Of a stretch of 5,113 nucleotides of DNA, positions 1-5,113 are shown one piece after another. The stretch comes from Rhodobiaceae bacterium. Lineage in GTDB: Bacteria > Pseudomonadota > Alphaproteobacteria > Micropepsales > Micropepsaceae. Each line of letters opens with the position of its first letter. The first letter of the stretch is position 1. The notes under the pieces are model-generated. The model did not search any database. It was given only the letters and a program-made list of their open reading frames with translations, and was not told where the DNA came from. A program made the position numbers and the translations under genes. The stretch lies in contig VFKO01000450.1 of the NCBI GenBank assembly GCA_009885515.1, positions 1 through 5,113 of the forward strand. The letters run 5' to 3'.

Positions 1-3000
1 CGATCAAAGCCGCGCGGGCATGCGCGGACTGAAACCAGGCACCACCCTTGTCAGAGAACGCGATGCCTTCGCGGGCCCGAAAGATGGCAGCTTCCACATC
101 GCCGCGCGCCAGGCATGAGGAGGAAGACACCCCAAGCATGTAGCCATGGTATTCGCACGCTGTTCCCGCTTCCGTTGCATCGGCAAGATTGCGGGCGATA
201 CGCTGCTCACTTTCCGCAAAGGCTCCTGCAAGGAACTGTGCGACTGCCAGTCCGTTCGACGCAGCAAACTTTGAGTAGAGAATGTCCAGAGTCTCTCCAA
301 TTTCCAAGGCTTCCCCGCAAGCGTGAACGACATCGGGAGCGGACGCTCGGGAGGTGCCCCCGGCTGCGAACGATACATACGCGAGTCCGGACAGAGACCA
401 ACCTAGATTTTCCAGCTTTTTGTGTTCACGAGACATCCGCAAACCGCGTTCCACGCGCGGCCAAGCCTCATCAAACCGTCCCATTTGCGCCAGCGCCCAA
501 CCAGCCATGTGGTCACCCCACATCAGTGGGCTGTAGCCCACTTGCGATCTGCCCATTTCCGGACTTCCCCCCGCAAGGCTGACGATACGATCAAACGCTT
601 CAACCGCCTGGGAAAGTCGACCATTGGTGAAATACAGGTAGGCCCGCCCGCACTCGATCGACAGCGCCTCCGTGTGCTCATTGCCGTCTGTTATCATGCT
701 CATGGCTTCTTCAGAGAATTCGAGCCCCTCTGCCATTCGCCCGGTCATTCCCAGATGCGCCGCCATACCGGTGAGGGCCAACGCAAGCGAAGATATCTGA
801 CCAGTGTCCTTCGCCAATGAGCGCGCTTCGTCCAGACAGTTGCGAGCGTCTGTCTCACTCATACCCAAGCGCCAGGTGCCGTTCGCCAAAATAAAACTGC
901 ACGCCAGCAATCTCGCCTGCTTTGACACGGTGTCATCCAGCTTCTGACCAAGCGCTCGCACTTTTTGCCAGTGTCGCAAACCCTGAATGGGGTCGCGCGA
1001 GCCCGCCCACTCGGCGGCGCGGCGGTGCCAGCGTACAGCTTGTACCAATTCTCCCGCCTCTTCCCAGTGAAGCGCCAGCAATGCCGCGTGACCGTCAAGG
1101 TCTTTTGCATGCGTCTGCTCCAGCACGCCTGCGACTTTCGCGTGCAGGCGTTGACGCCGCGCTTGCAGTTGCGAATTCAGTGCCACCTCTTGGGTCAGCG
1201 GATGCTTGAACAGATATTCGGTGACGGGATAGAGCGACTGCTCGTAGACGAACTCTGTGTCCTTCAGCGTCGTCAGTGCCTCGCGCAATGGCGGCGCTTC
1301 CATCCCGGTGACGGTGGCCAGCGTCGGCTCGTCAAACTCGCGCCCAATCACAGCCGCTGTCTGCAGCACGCCCTTCTCACGCTCCGCCAACCGGTCGATA
1401 CGCGCGGCAAGCAATGCATGCACGGAACTTGGAACCTCGAGCTTTTCAACACTGGTGGTCAGGCGATAAGCACCTTTACCGCCCTGGAGCTTTCCGGTCT
1501 CAATCAGGTTCTGCACCACTTCTTCCGTGAAGAACGGATTGCCCGCGGTGCGCGTATGAATGGCAGCACCCAGCCCGCGCGTGCTCGAGTCGTTACCCAG
1601 CAACGCTGACAGCAATTCCCGGATCGCTTCGGGCCCAAGCGGCGTCAGCGGCAGCTGGTGATAAAACGACTTGCCCATCCACGGTGCTTGATACTCAGGC
1701 CGGAAATTCAGCAGCACCAGGCCGCGCGTCCCCGCCGCTGCCGCCACCATCGGCTCAAGCAACGCGGCACTGCCGCCGTCAAACCAATGTAAATCCTCGA
1801 TCAAAGTCACCGACGTTTCTTTCTGCCCGCGCGCCTGAACCACGCGCCGCACGACGTCGAGCATCTGGCGCTGACGCGCGTCGGGGTCCATTTGCGGCGG
1901 CGGGTTCTCGGGGTCGGGCACGCCCAGAAACTCAAACGTCAGCGGCAGGCGCTCGCGCAATTTTTCGTCCAGTAACAACATGCGCCCGGCAATGCGCTCG
2001 CGCGCCGTTGAGGCGCTGTCCTGATCGGTGATGCCGAAGAACACCCGGAACAGTTTCAACATCGGCAGGAACGGGATCGACTTGCCGTGCGCAACGCCGG
2101 TGGTCTGGTAGGTCATCAGCCCGCGCTCACGGCAGCGTTCGAGGAACTCGTAACACACGCGGCTCTTGCCCAGCCCCGCCTCGCCAGAAATACCTATCAC
2201 CTGCCCCGCTCCGGCATCGGCTTTGGCGAGCGCTGCCTCCAGCACATGCATCTCATCACCGCGCCCGACAAAGCGCGACAGCCCACGCGAGCGTGAAACA
2301 TCAAGCCGCGTCTTCGACGAGCCAATGCCGTTGAGCCGATGCACATGCATCGGCGTGGCCACACCCTTGACGCGAAACTCGCCCAAATCGTCGAGCGCAA
2401 AATAGCCACCGACCAGATTGGCAGTCGTCGCACTCATGAAACAGGTATCGGGCGACGCCAAAGATTCCATCCGCTGCGCCAACCCGACGGTGTGCCCCTG
2501 CGCCGTATAATCCATGCGCAAATCGTCGCCAATCGAACCGACGACCACCTCGCCCGAGTTCAACCCCATCCGCGTCGAGAAGCTCAAGCCATGCTCGCGC
2601 TTCAACTCCGTCGCATAACGCGCAATCTCATCGCGCAAATGCAGCGCCGCATAACAGGCGCGATGTGCATGATCCTCGTGCGCAATCGGCGCCCCGAACA
2701 AGGCCATAATCCCGTCGCCGGTAAACTTGTCGACGAAACCCTCGAAGCGCTCGACGCCTTCGGTGAGGATGGCAAAGAACCGCGACATGATCTTCGAGAA
2801 GGCTTCGGGGTCGAGCGACTCGGCGAGTTCCATCGAGCCCTTTACGTCGGCAAAGAGCACCGTGACCTGCTTGCGCTCACCCTCCACCGCCGCCCTCGAC
2901 TGGCGGATCTTGTCGGCGAGGTGCTTCGGGGTTTCGCGGGGTGCGACTGGGGGTAGAGCTTGAGGCGTGGGAGCGTTGGCACCGACCCACACCAAGATCC

Positions 3001-3163
3001 GGCCCTGGCGAGCAGCCACTTCCTGTACGTCGACGAGTTCTTCGATCAGCCGGTCAAGTGTACGCTCATCAAGCGAAAATTCTTCAGCAAGACCTGCCAA
3101 AGAGATTCGACCGTTGGCCTGAAGCAATGCTTTCGCCTTGGCCACGGTATCGAAAAAGCTCAT
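1..3163 (-). CDS. Class III adenylate/guanylate cyclase with ATPase and TPR-like region (3' end off the window)
   Basis: The frame is open without a stop from the ATG at 3163 to the left edge, about 1054 codons, so the C-terminus is missing. Residues 1-60 form a small helix-turn-helix-like domain ending in ILVWVG, followed by a Pro/Ala-rich linker. The cyclase domain spans about 94-275: FADVKG carries metal-binding D106, KFTGDG carries K146 and D150, and T220 sits at the substrate-specifying position. That Lys/Thr pair is typical of class IIIb adenylate cyclases. R231 is present, but the usual Asn four residues before it is G227. A STAND/AAA-type ATPase follows, with Walker A GEAGLGKS at 327-334, Walker B around LIEDLHW (D457) and a TAGNPFFTEEVV segment near 537-548. 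From about 560 the chain is helical, with TPR-like stretches near 840-860 and 885-910. No membrane segment or signal peptide is seen, so it is probably cytosolic. The architecture resembles soluble adenylate cyclases and mycobacterial Rv0386-type proteins. Product cAMP is inferred. It is transcribed divergently from the toxin-antitoxin pair. Confidence 0.93.
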   Translation of the reverse strand, partial: MSFFDTVAKAKALLQANGRISLAGLAEEFSLDERTLDRLIEELVDVQEVAARQGRILVWVGANAPTPQALPPVAPRETPKHLADKIRQSRAAVEGERKQVTVLFADVKGSMELAESLDPEAFSKIMSRFFAILTEGVERFEGFVDKFTGDGIMALFGAPIAHEDHAHRACYAALHLRDEIARYATELKREHGLSFSTRMGLNSGEVVVGSIGDDLRMDYTAQGHTVGLAQRMESLASPDTCFMSATTANLVGGYFALDDLGEFRVKGVATPMHVHRLNGIGSSKTRLDVSRSRGLSRFVGRGDEMHVLEAALAKADAGAGQVIGISGEAGLGKSRVCYEFLERCRERGLMTYQTTGVAHGKSIPFLPMLKLFRVFFGITDQDSASTARERIAGRMLLLDEKLRERLPLTFEFLGVPDPENPPPQMDPDARQRQMLDVVRRVVQARGQKETSVTLIEDLHWFDGGSAALLEPMVAAAAGTRGLVLLNFRPEYQAPWMGKSFYHQLPLTPLGPEAIRELLSALLGNDSSTRGLGAAIHTRTAGNPFFTEEVVQNLIETGKLQGGKGAYRLTTSVEKLEVPSSVHALLAARIDRLAEREKGVLQTAAVIGREFDEPTLATVTGMEAPPLREALTTLKDTEFVYEQSLYPVTEYLFKHPLTQEVALNSQLQARRQRLHAKVAGVLEQTHAKDLDGHAALLALHWEEAGELVQAVRWHRRAAEWAGSRDPIQGLRHWQKVRALGQKLDDTVSKQARLLACSFILANGTWRLGMSETDARNCLDEARSLAKDTGQISSLALALTGMAAHLGMTGRMAEGLEFSEEAMSMITDGNEHTEALSIECGRAYLYFTNGRLSQAVEAFDRIVSLAGGSPEMGRSQVGYSPLMWGDHMAGWALAQMGRFDEAWPRVERGLRMSREHKKLENLGWSLSGLAYVSFAAGGTSRASAPDVVHACGEALEIGETLDILYSKFAASNGLAVAQFLAGAFAESEQRIARNLADATEAGTACEYHGYMLGVSSSSCLARGDVEAAIFRAREGIAFSDKGGAWFQSAHARAALI

Positions 3164-3174
3164 CGTGTTACTCG

Positions 3175-3179
3175 TCCTT
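3175..3179 (-). promoter_or_regulatory. Probable ribosome binding site of the cyclase gene
   Basis: The minus strand reads AAGGA here, 11 bases before the ATG at 3163, which is slightly longer than ideal. The reading frame continues upstream without an early stop, so the site helps choose the start. The N-terminal sequence beginning MSFFDTVAKAKALLQ also fits the usual beginning of this cyclase family, as I remember it. Confidence 0.45.
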
Positions 3180-3204
3180 AGGTCAACTAGCGCAACCTTG
3201 CCTA

Positions 3205-3225
3205 CATTGACAAGACCGGTCAATG
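3205..3225. repeat. Perfect inverted repeat, candidate operator
   Basis: CATTGAC (3205-3211) and GTCAATG (3219-3225) are exact reverse complements separated by 7 bases. The repeat lies in the 160-base divergent region, 42 bases upstream of the cyclase start and about 100 bases upstream of higB. The spacing between arm centres is 14 bases, not far from one and a half helical turns, and there is no T-run, so a protein-binding site is more likely than a terminator. The left arm contains TTGACA (3207-3212), a consensus -35 hexamer on the plus strand without a good -10 after it. HigA or an unknown regulator could bind it. The function is inferred. Confidence 0.4.
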
Positions 3226-3266
3226 GTCGACGAAATTGCTTCTTGTTTTGGGTGCATGGCTGGCAA

Positions 3267-3295
3267 TTGACAACACAGCCGATATGTGATACGTA
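3267..3295 (+). promoter_or_regulatory. Candidate promoter of higBA
   Basis: A perfect TTGACA -35 hexamer lies at 3267-3272, about 50 bases before the higB start. The matching -10 is poor: GATACG at 3288-3293 (15-base spacer, preceded by TGT) or TACGTA at 3290-3295 (17-base spacer). The surrounding stretch is more AT-rich than the genes. The position suits a short leader for the toxin-antitoxin operon, but the weak -10 keeps confidence low. Confidence 0.3.
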
Positions 3296-3323
3296 CTGCA
3301 TACAGTCACTGACATGCGAAGCC

Positions 3324-3605
3324 ATGATCCGTTCGTTCAGCAGCAAGGAAACCGAACACATCTGGCAAGGCCAGACGAGCCGTGTGTTTCCACCTGACAT
3401 GCAGGATCGGGCATTTCGCAAACTCCGCCAATTGGATGCGGCAATGACCTTGGACGACCTTTCGAAACCGCCAAGCAACAGATTGAAAGCATTAAAGGGC
3501 GAGAGAAAAGGTCAAATGAGCATTCGCGTCAACGATCAATGGCGTATCTGCTTTCGCTGGAACGACGGCGAAGCACATGCGGTGGAAATCGTGGACTATC
3601 ATTGA
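3324..3605 (+). CDS. higB: HigB-type toxin, ribosome-dependent mRNA interferase (RelE/ParE superfamily)
   Basis: The 93-residue product has the usual length and shape of HigB toxins, which bind the ribosome and cleave mRNA within translated codons. It starts MIRSF, as is common in the family. The core RLKALKGERKGQMSIRVN (53-70) leads into a QWRICFRW strand (72-79), and the chain ends in the characteristic DYH tail (91-93). K58, R74 and D91-Y92-H93 correspond approximately to catalytic positions described for Proteus HigB, so the toxin looks intact. The ATG at 3324 is chosen over an in-frame ATG at 3138 because the homologous N-terminus begins here and the earlier one overlaps the divergent cyclase gene. 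No strong Shine-Dalgarno sequence precedes it, only GCGAAG, suggesting modest translation. It is followed 22 bases later by its antitoxin gene, the toxin-first order typical of hig modules. Confidence 0.92.
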   Translation: MIRSFSSKETEHIWQGQTSRVFPPDMQDRAFRKLRQLDAAMTLDDLSKPPSNRLKALKGERKGQMSIRVNDQWRICFRWNDGEAHAVEIVDYH

Positions 3606-3627
3606 CGAGTAAGAAAGGTATAAACCC

Positions 3628-3942
3628 ATGGCAACGCTGCGCAACCCGCACCCTGGTAAAATTCTGAAGGCGGAATTTCTGGACGAAATCGGCATGAGCC
3701 AAAATCGTCTGGCTCAGGCGATCGGTGTGCCGCCCAATCGCATTCATGCAATCGTCAACGGCACGCGCGATATCACCGCCGATACCGATTTGCGACTGGG
3801 CAAATTCTTTGGCCTGTCGGAGGGCTATTTCCTCCGCCTGCAAAATGCCTTCGACACACTTGAGGCCAAGCGAAAGATCAACGCACAGGTGTCCAAAATC
3901 AAGCCATATAAGACTGCCGGTCAGCTTGAGCGCGTGAGTTAA
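3628..3942 (+). CDS. higA: HigA-type antitoxin, XRE-family helix-turn-helix protein
   Basis: This 104-residue protein is the expected partner of the preceding toxin. It should bind and neutralise HigB and repress the shared operon by binding its operator. The N-terminal segment NPHPGKILKAEFLDEIGMSQ (6-25) is a hallmark of HigA antitoxins. The helix-turn-helix lies at about 23-62: the first helix starts at MSQNRLAQAIG, the recognition helix is around PPNRIHAIVNGTR, and the fold continues through DTDLRLGKFFGLSEGYFLRLQ. A basic tail follows (about 80-104). A good ribosome binding site, GAAAGG (3613-3618), sits 9 bases before the ATG and is clearly better than that of higB. This fits the need for antitoxin excess. 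The gene ends 53 bases from the convergent gene's stop. No truncation or frameshift is seen. Confidence 0.93.
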   Translation: MATLRNPHPGKILKAEFLDEIGMSQNRLAQAIGVPPNRIHAIVNGTRDITADTDLRLGKFFGLSEGYFLRLQNAFDTLEAKRKINAQVSKIKPYKTAGQLERVS

Positions 3943-3995
3943 AGTTCCACCGGTTCGCATGCAAACAAAAAATGCGGATAATCGCGATTCCGGTT

Positions 3996-4532
3996 CTACT
4001 TCTTCTTCGTATAAATCAAATCAAACGACGGCTGAAACGCCGTGCCACCGTCGACAGACTGTGTGCCAGACTGGCGTACCGTACCATTTGCGAGCGGTTC
4101 AAACGTCATTGTCACAACCACGCTCTGCTTCTGCGGCGTCGAGATGTCGTCGGCGCGCATCTCAAGCTTCGAGCCCGTCCAGGTCCCAGTGTAATGAACT
4201 TGATCGCCGGTGGCGTCGACCCAAGTCTGGTGCCACTTGCCGTCGGCCTGGTCGTAGACATTGATCGAATGGCCTGAGCCGCCGTTGGTGCTTTTCCAGT
4301 TCTCGAAAATAATGCAGCCCGCGGCCAGCAATTCGATTTTGCTTTGGCCGGCCGACATGCCACCCGCTGTGGCAGAGTCATCCCACTCTCCAAGCCAGAA
4401 TTTAAACTGCTGATATTCAACTCCCTTGCAGCCATAATTAGGCGGCGCCTGGTTGGCACCCTGGGCCAGTGCGCTGGCGCAGCAACCGGCAAGAACCACT
4501 GCGGCGGCAACCATTTGACGTAATTTCATCAT
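3996..4532 (-). CDS. Exported protein of unknown function (possible lipoprotein, DUF1579-like motifs)
   Basis: The product is 178 residues from the ATG at 4532, which AGGGGAG (minus strand, 4544-4538) precedes by 5 bases. A second ATG directly follows at 4529. An in-frame ATG at 4589 is rejected because it would place the ribosome site and signal sequence inside the protein. The N-terminus has K3 and R5, then a short hydrophobic run VAAAVVLAG. Two export signals overlap: a lipobox LAGC at 14-17 and a signal peptidase I site ALA|Q at 21-24. The mature part has FWLGEWD (45-51), GCIIFENW (72-79), GSGHSINVYD (85-94) and WHQTWVD (100-106), a pattern I associate with small beta-rich secreted proteins of the DUF1579-like kind. 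The alternating hydrophobic and polar strands to the IYTKKK end fit a beta barrel. C35 and C73 could pair in the periplasm. No enzymatic function can be assigned. Confidence 0.85.
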   Translation of the reverse strand: MMKLRQMVAAAVVLAGCCASALAQGANQAPPNYGCKGVEYQQFKFWLGEWDDSATAGGMSAGQSKIELLAAGCIIFENWKSTNGGSGHSINVYDQADGKWHQTWVDATGDQVHYTGTWTGSKLEMRADDISTPQKQSVVVTMTFEPLANGTVRQSGTQSVDGGTAFQPSFDLIYTKKK

Positions 4533-4557
4533 TCCCACTCCCCTAAGACGTGTAAAG

Positions 4558-4588
4558 ATTATCTCATCACCCAGAAACCTTCTGTTCA
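4558..4588 (-). promoter_or_regulatory. Candidate promoter of the exported-protein gene
   Basis: On the minus strand a GATAAT -10 hexamer (4563-4558, five of six consensus bases) lies 25 bases upstream of the ATG at 4532. The best -35 is TGAACA (4588-4583), four of six, at a 19-base spacer, which is longer than ideal. The implied leader is short, about 20 bases, and includes the AGGGGAG ribosome site. Confidence 0.35.
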
Positions 4589-4595
4589 CCTTTAG

Positions 4596-4623
4596 TTGAC
4601 ATTCTGGCTCAGCGCACTATGGT
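4596..4623 (+). promoter_or_regulatory. Candidate sigma70-type promoter of the helicase gene
   Basis: A perfect TTGACA -35 (4596-4601) is followed after 16 bases by TATGGT (4618-4623), four of six -10 consensus bases. Transcription would start near 4630, giving an untranslated leader of roughly 120 bases before the helicase ATG at 4752. The -10 lies in the middle of a short perfect inverted repeat, listed separately. It is divergent from the candidate promoter at 4558-4588. Confidence 0.45.
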
Positions 4624-4627
4624 GCGC
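4612..4627. repeat. Short perfect inverted repeat over the helicase -10 region
   Basis: GCGCAC (4612-4617) and GTGCGC (4622-4627) are exact reverse complements around the four bases TATG. The right arm overlaps the end of the proposed -10 hexamer. There is no following T-run, so it is not an intrinsic terminator. It could be an operator or may be chance in GC-rich DNA. Confidence 0.35.
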
Positions 4628-4663
4628 CAAAATGCTGATCGCGTGATTTGAACGCGGAGCATG

Positions 4664-4675
4664 ACCGCATGCGGT
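4664..4675. repeat. 12-bp palindrome in the helicase leader region
   Basis: ACCGCATGCGGT is a perfect 12-base palindrome, about 77 bases before the helicase start and inside its predicted untranslated leader. Further downstream CGAGAG (4688-4693) can pair with CTCTCG (4725-4730), and TTCC (4700-4703) with GGAA (4710-4713) between them. The leader RNA could therefore fold into a nested stem just before the ribosome-binding area. The pairing is seen by eye only. Confidence 0.35.
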
Positions 4676-4751
4676 TGGTAAGTCCTGCGAGAGGGGGCGT
4701 TCCGGCCTTGGAAAACACAACGCACTCTCGTTTGGAGTTAGTTAAAGTCTA

Positions 4752-5113
4752 ATGTCGTTTGAAAGTCTCGGCCTGAAGGCCGAATTGCTCCGCGCTATCG
4801 CGGATTCCGGTTACACCACGCCCACCCCGATTCAGGAAAAAGCGATCCCCGTCGTTCTTGCCGGCAGGGATGTCATGGGCATCGCCCAAACCGGGACCGG
4901 CAAAACCGCCGGCTTCACCCTGCCAATGATCCAACGCTTGGCCTCAGGCCGGGCAAAGGCGCGCATGCCGCGCTCTCTGATTCTGGAGCCGACACGCGAA
5001 CTCGCGGCCCAGGTGTCCGAGAGCTTCGAAAAATACGGCAAGCAGCACAAGCTGACGATGGCGCTGCTCATCGGCGGCGTGTCCTACGAAGAGCAGGACA
5101 TCAAAATCATGCG
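4752..5113 (+). CDS. DEAD-box ATP-dependent RNA helicase, N-terminal part (3' end off the window)
   Basis: The first 120 codons of a superfamily 2 RNA helicase are visible. These enzymes use ATP to unwind or remodel RNA in the cytoplasm, often in ribosome assembly, mRNA decay or cold adaptation. The Q motif comprises F3 and GYTTPTPIQ (20-28). Motif I is AQTGTGKT (45-52), motif Ia is PTRELAAQ (80-87), and the GG motif is at 108-109. Motif II (DEAD) and the second RecA domain lie beyond the edge. The basic stretch RAKARMPRSLILEPTREL, followed by FEKYGKQHKL, resembles alphaproteobacterial RhlE-like helicases, but a specific gene name is not justified from this fragment. The ATG at 4752 is chosen because the product begins MSFESLGL, the standard start of the family. 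The closest purine-rich site, GGAG (4734-4737), is 14 bases away, so the ribosome site is weak or unusual. Confidence 0.93.
   Translation, partial: MSFESLGLKAELLRAIADSGYTTPTPIQEKAIPVVLAGRDVMGIAQTGTGKTAGFTLPMIQRLASGRAKARMPRSLILEPTRELAAQVSESFEKYGKQHKLTMALLIGGVSYEEQDIKIM

Noticed and set aside
115..2956. Long plus-strand reading frames (for example 115-582, 965-1609, 1684-2031 and 2339-2956)
   Set aside because: All lie opposite the continuous minus-strand cyclase frame, which has recognisable motifs throughout. Their translations are low-complexity and Arg/Pro-rich with no family signature, as expected for shadows in GC-rich DNA.
3138..3323. N-terminal extension of HigB from an in-frame ATG at 3138
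   Set aside because: The extension would overlap the start of the divergent cyclase gene and has no resemblance to HigB. The family's usual MIRSF-type start is at 3324.
3529..3960. Minus-strand 143-codon frame opposite higB and higA
   Set aside because: It covers the antisense of two well-recognised genes, shows no motif and has no convincing ribosome site.
3955..3989. Possible terminator between higA and the convergent gene
   Set aside because: CGCAT (3955-3959) pairs with ATGCG (3972-3976), but the arms are only 5 bases and the A-rich run lies in the loop. The neighbouring ATCGCGAT palindrome (3980-3987) makes only a poor bulged stem ahead of the minus-strand T-run. Neither is a convincing intrinsic terminator.
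4028..4043. Hairpin ACGGC-TGAAAC-GCCGT
   Set aside because: It lies inside the coding end of the exported-protein gene, has a short stem and no uninterrupted T-run, so it is most likely coincidental.
3959..4277. Plus-strand frames at 3959-4264 and 3972-4277
   Set aside because: They are antisense to the exported-protein gene, which has a signal peptide, a strong ribosome site and coherent motifs. The plus-strand products have none.

Overview
The window looks like ordinary bacterial chromosome from a fairly GC-rich proteobacterium. The start of the DEAD-box helicase at the right edge resembles alphaproteobacterial RhlE-like helicases, so an alphaproteobacterium is my best guess. This rests on remembered family resemblance, not on a search.

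Layout. (1) Positions 1-3163, minus strand: one very large open gene whose 3' end lies beyond the left edge. It encodes a soluble signalling protein with a small N-terminal helix-turn-helix-like domain, a class III nucleotidyl cyclase domain, a STAND/AAA-type ATPase and a long TPR-like helical region. All the long plus-strand reading frames opposite it are shadows. (2) Positions 3164-3323: a divergent intergenic region with a perfect 7-bp-arm inverted repeat and a consensus -35 hexamer. (3) Positions 3324-3942, plus strand: a two-gene toxin-antitoxin operon in higBA order, toxin first. (4) Positions 3996-4532, minus strand: a small exported protein of unknown function, convergent with higA. 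(5) Positions 4533-4751: a second divergent intergenic region with candidate promoters in both directions and short palindromes. (6) Positions 4752-5113, plus strand: the first 120 codons of a DEAD-box RNA helicase, cut by the right edge.

The units appear functionally independent. The cyclase is expected to make a cyclic nucleotide under control of its ATPase and TPR modules. HigBA is a self-contained, autoregulated module. The exported protein acts outside the cytoplasm, and the helicase acts on RNA. I see no convincing evidence of a new multi-gene system, no mobile element, no RNA gene and no CRISPR array. The most interesting points are the cyclase active site, where the usual transition-state asparagine is a glycine, and the palindromes placed over or near likely promoters.
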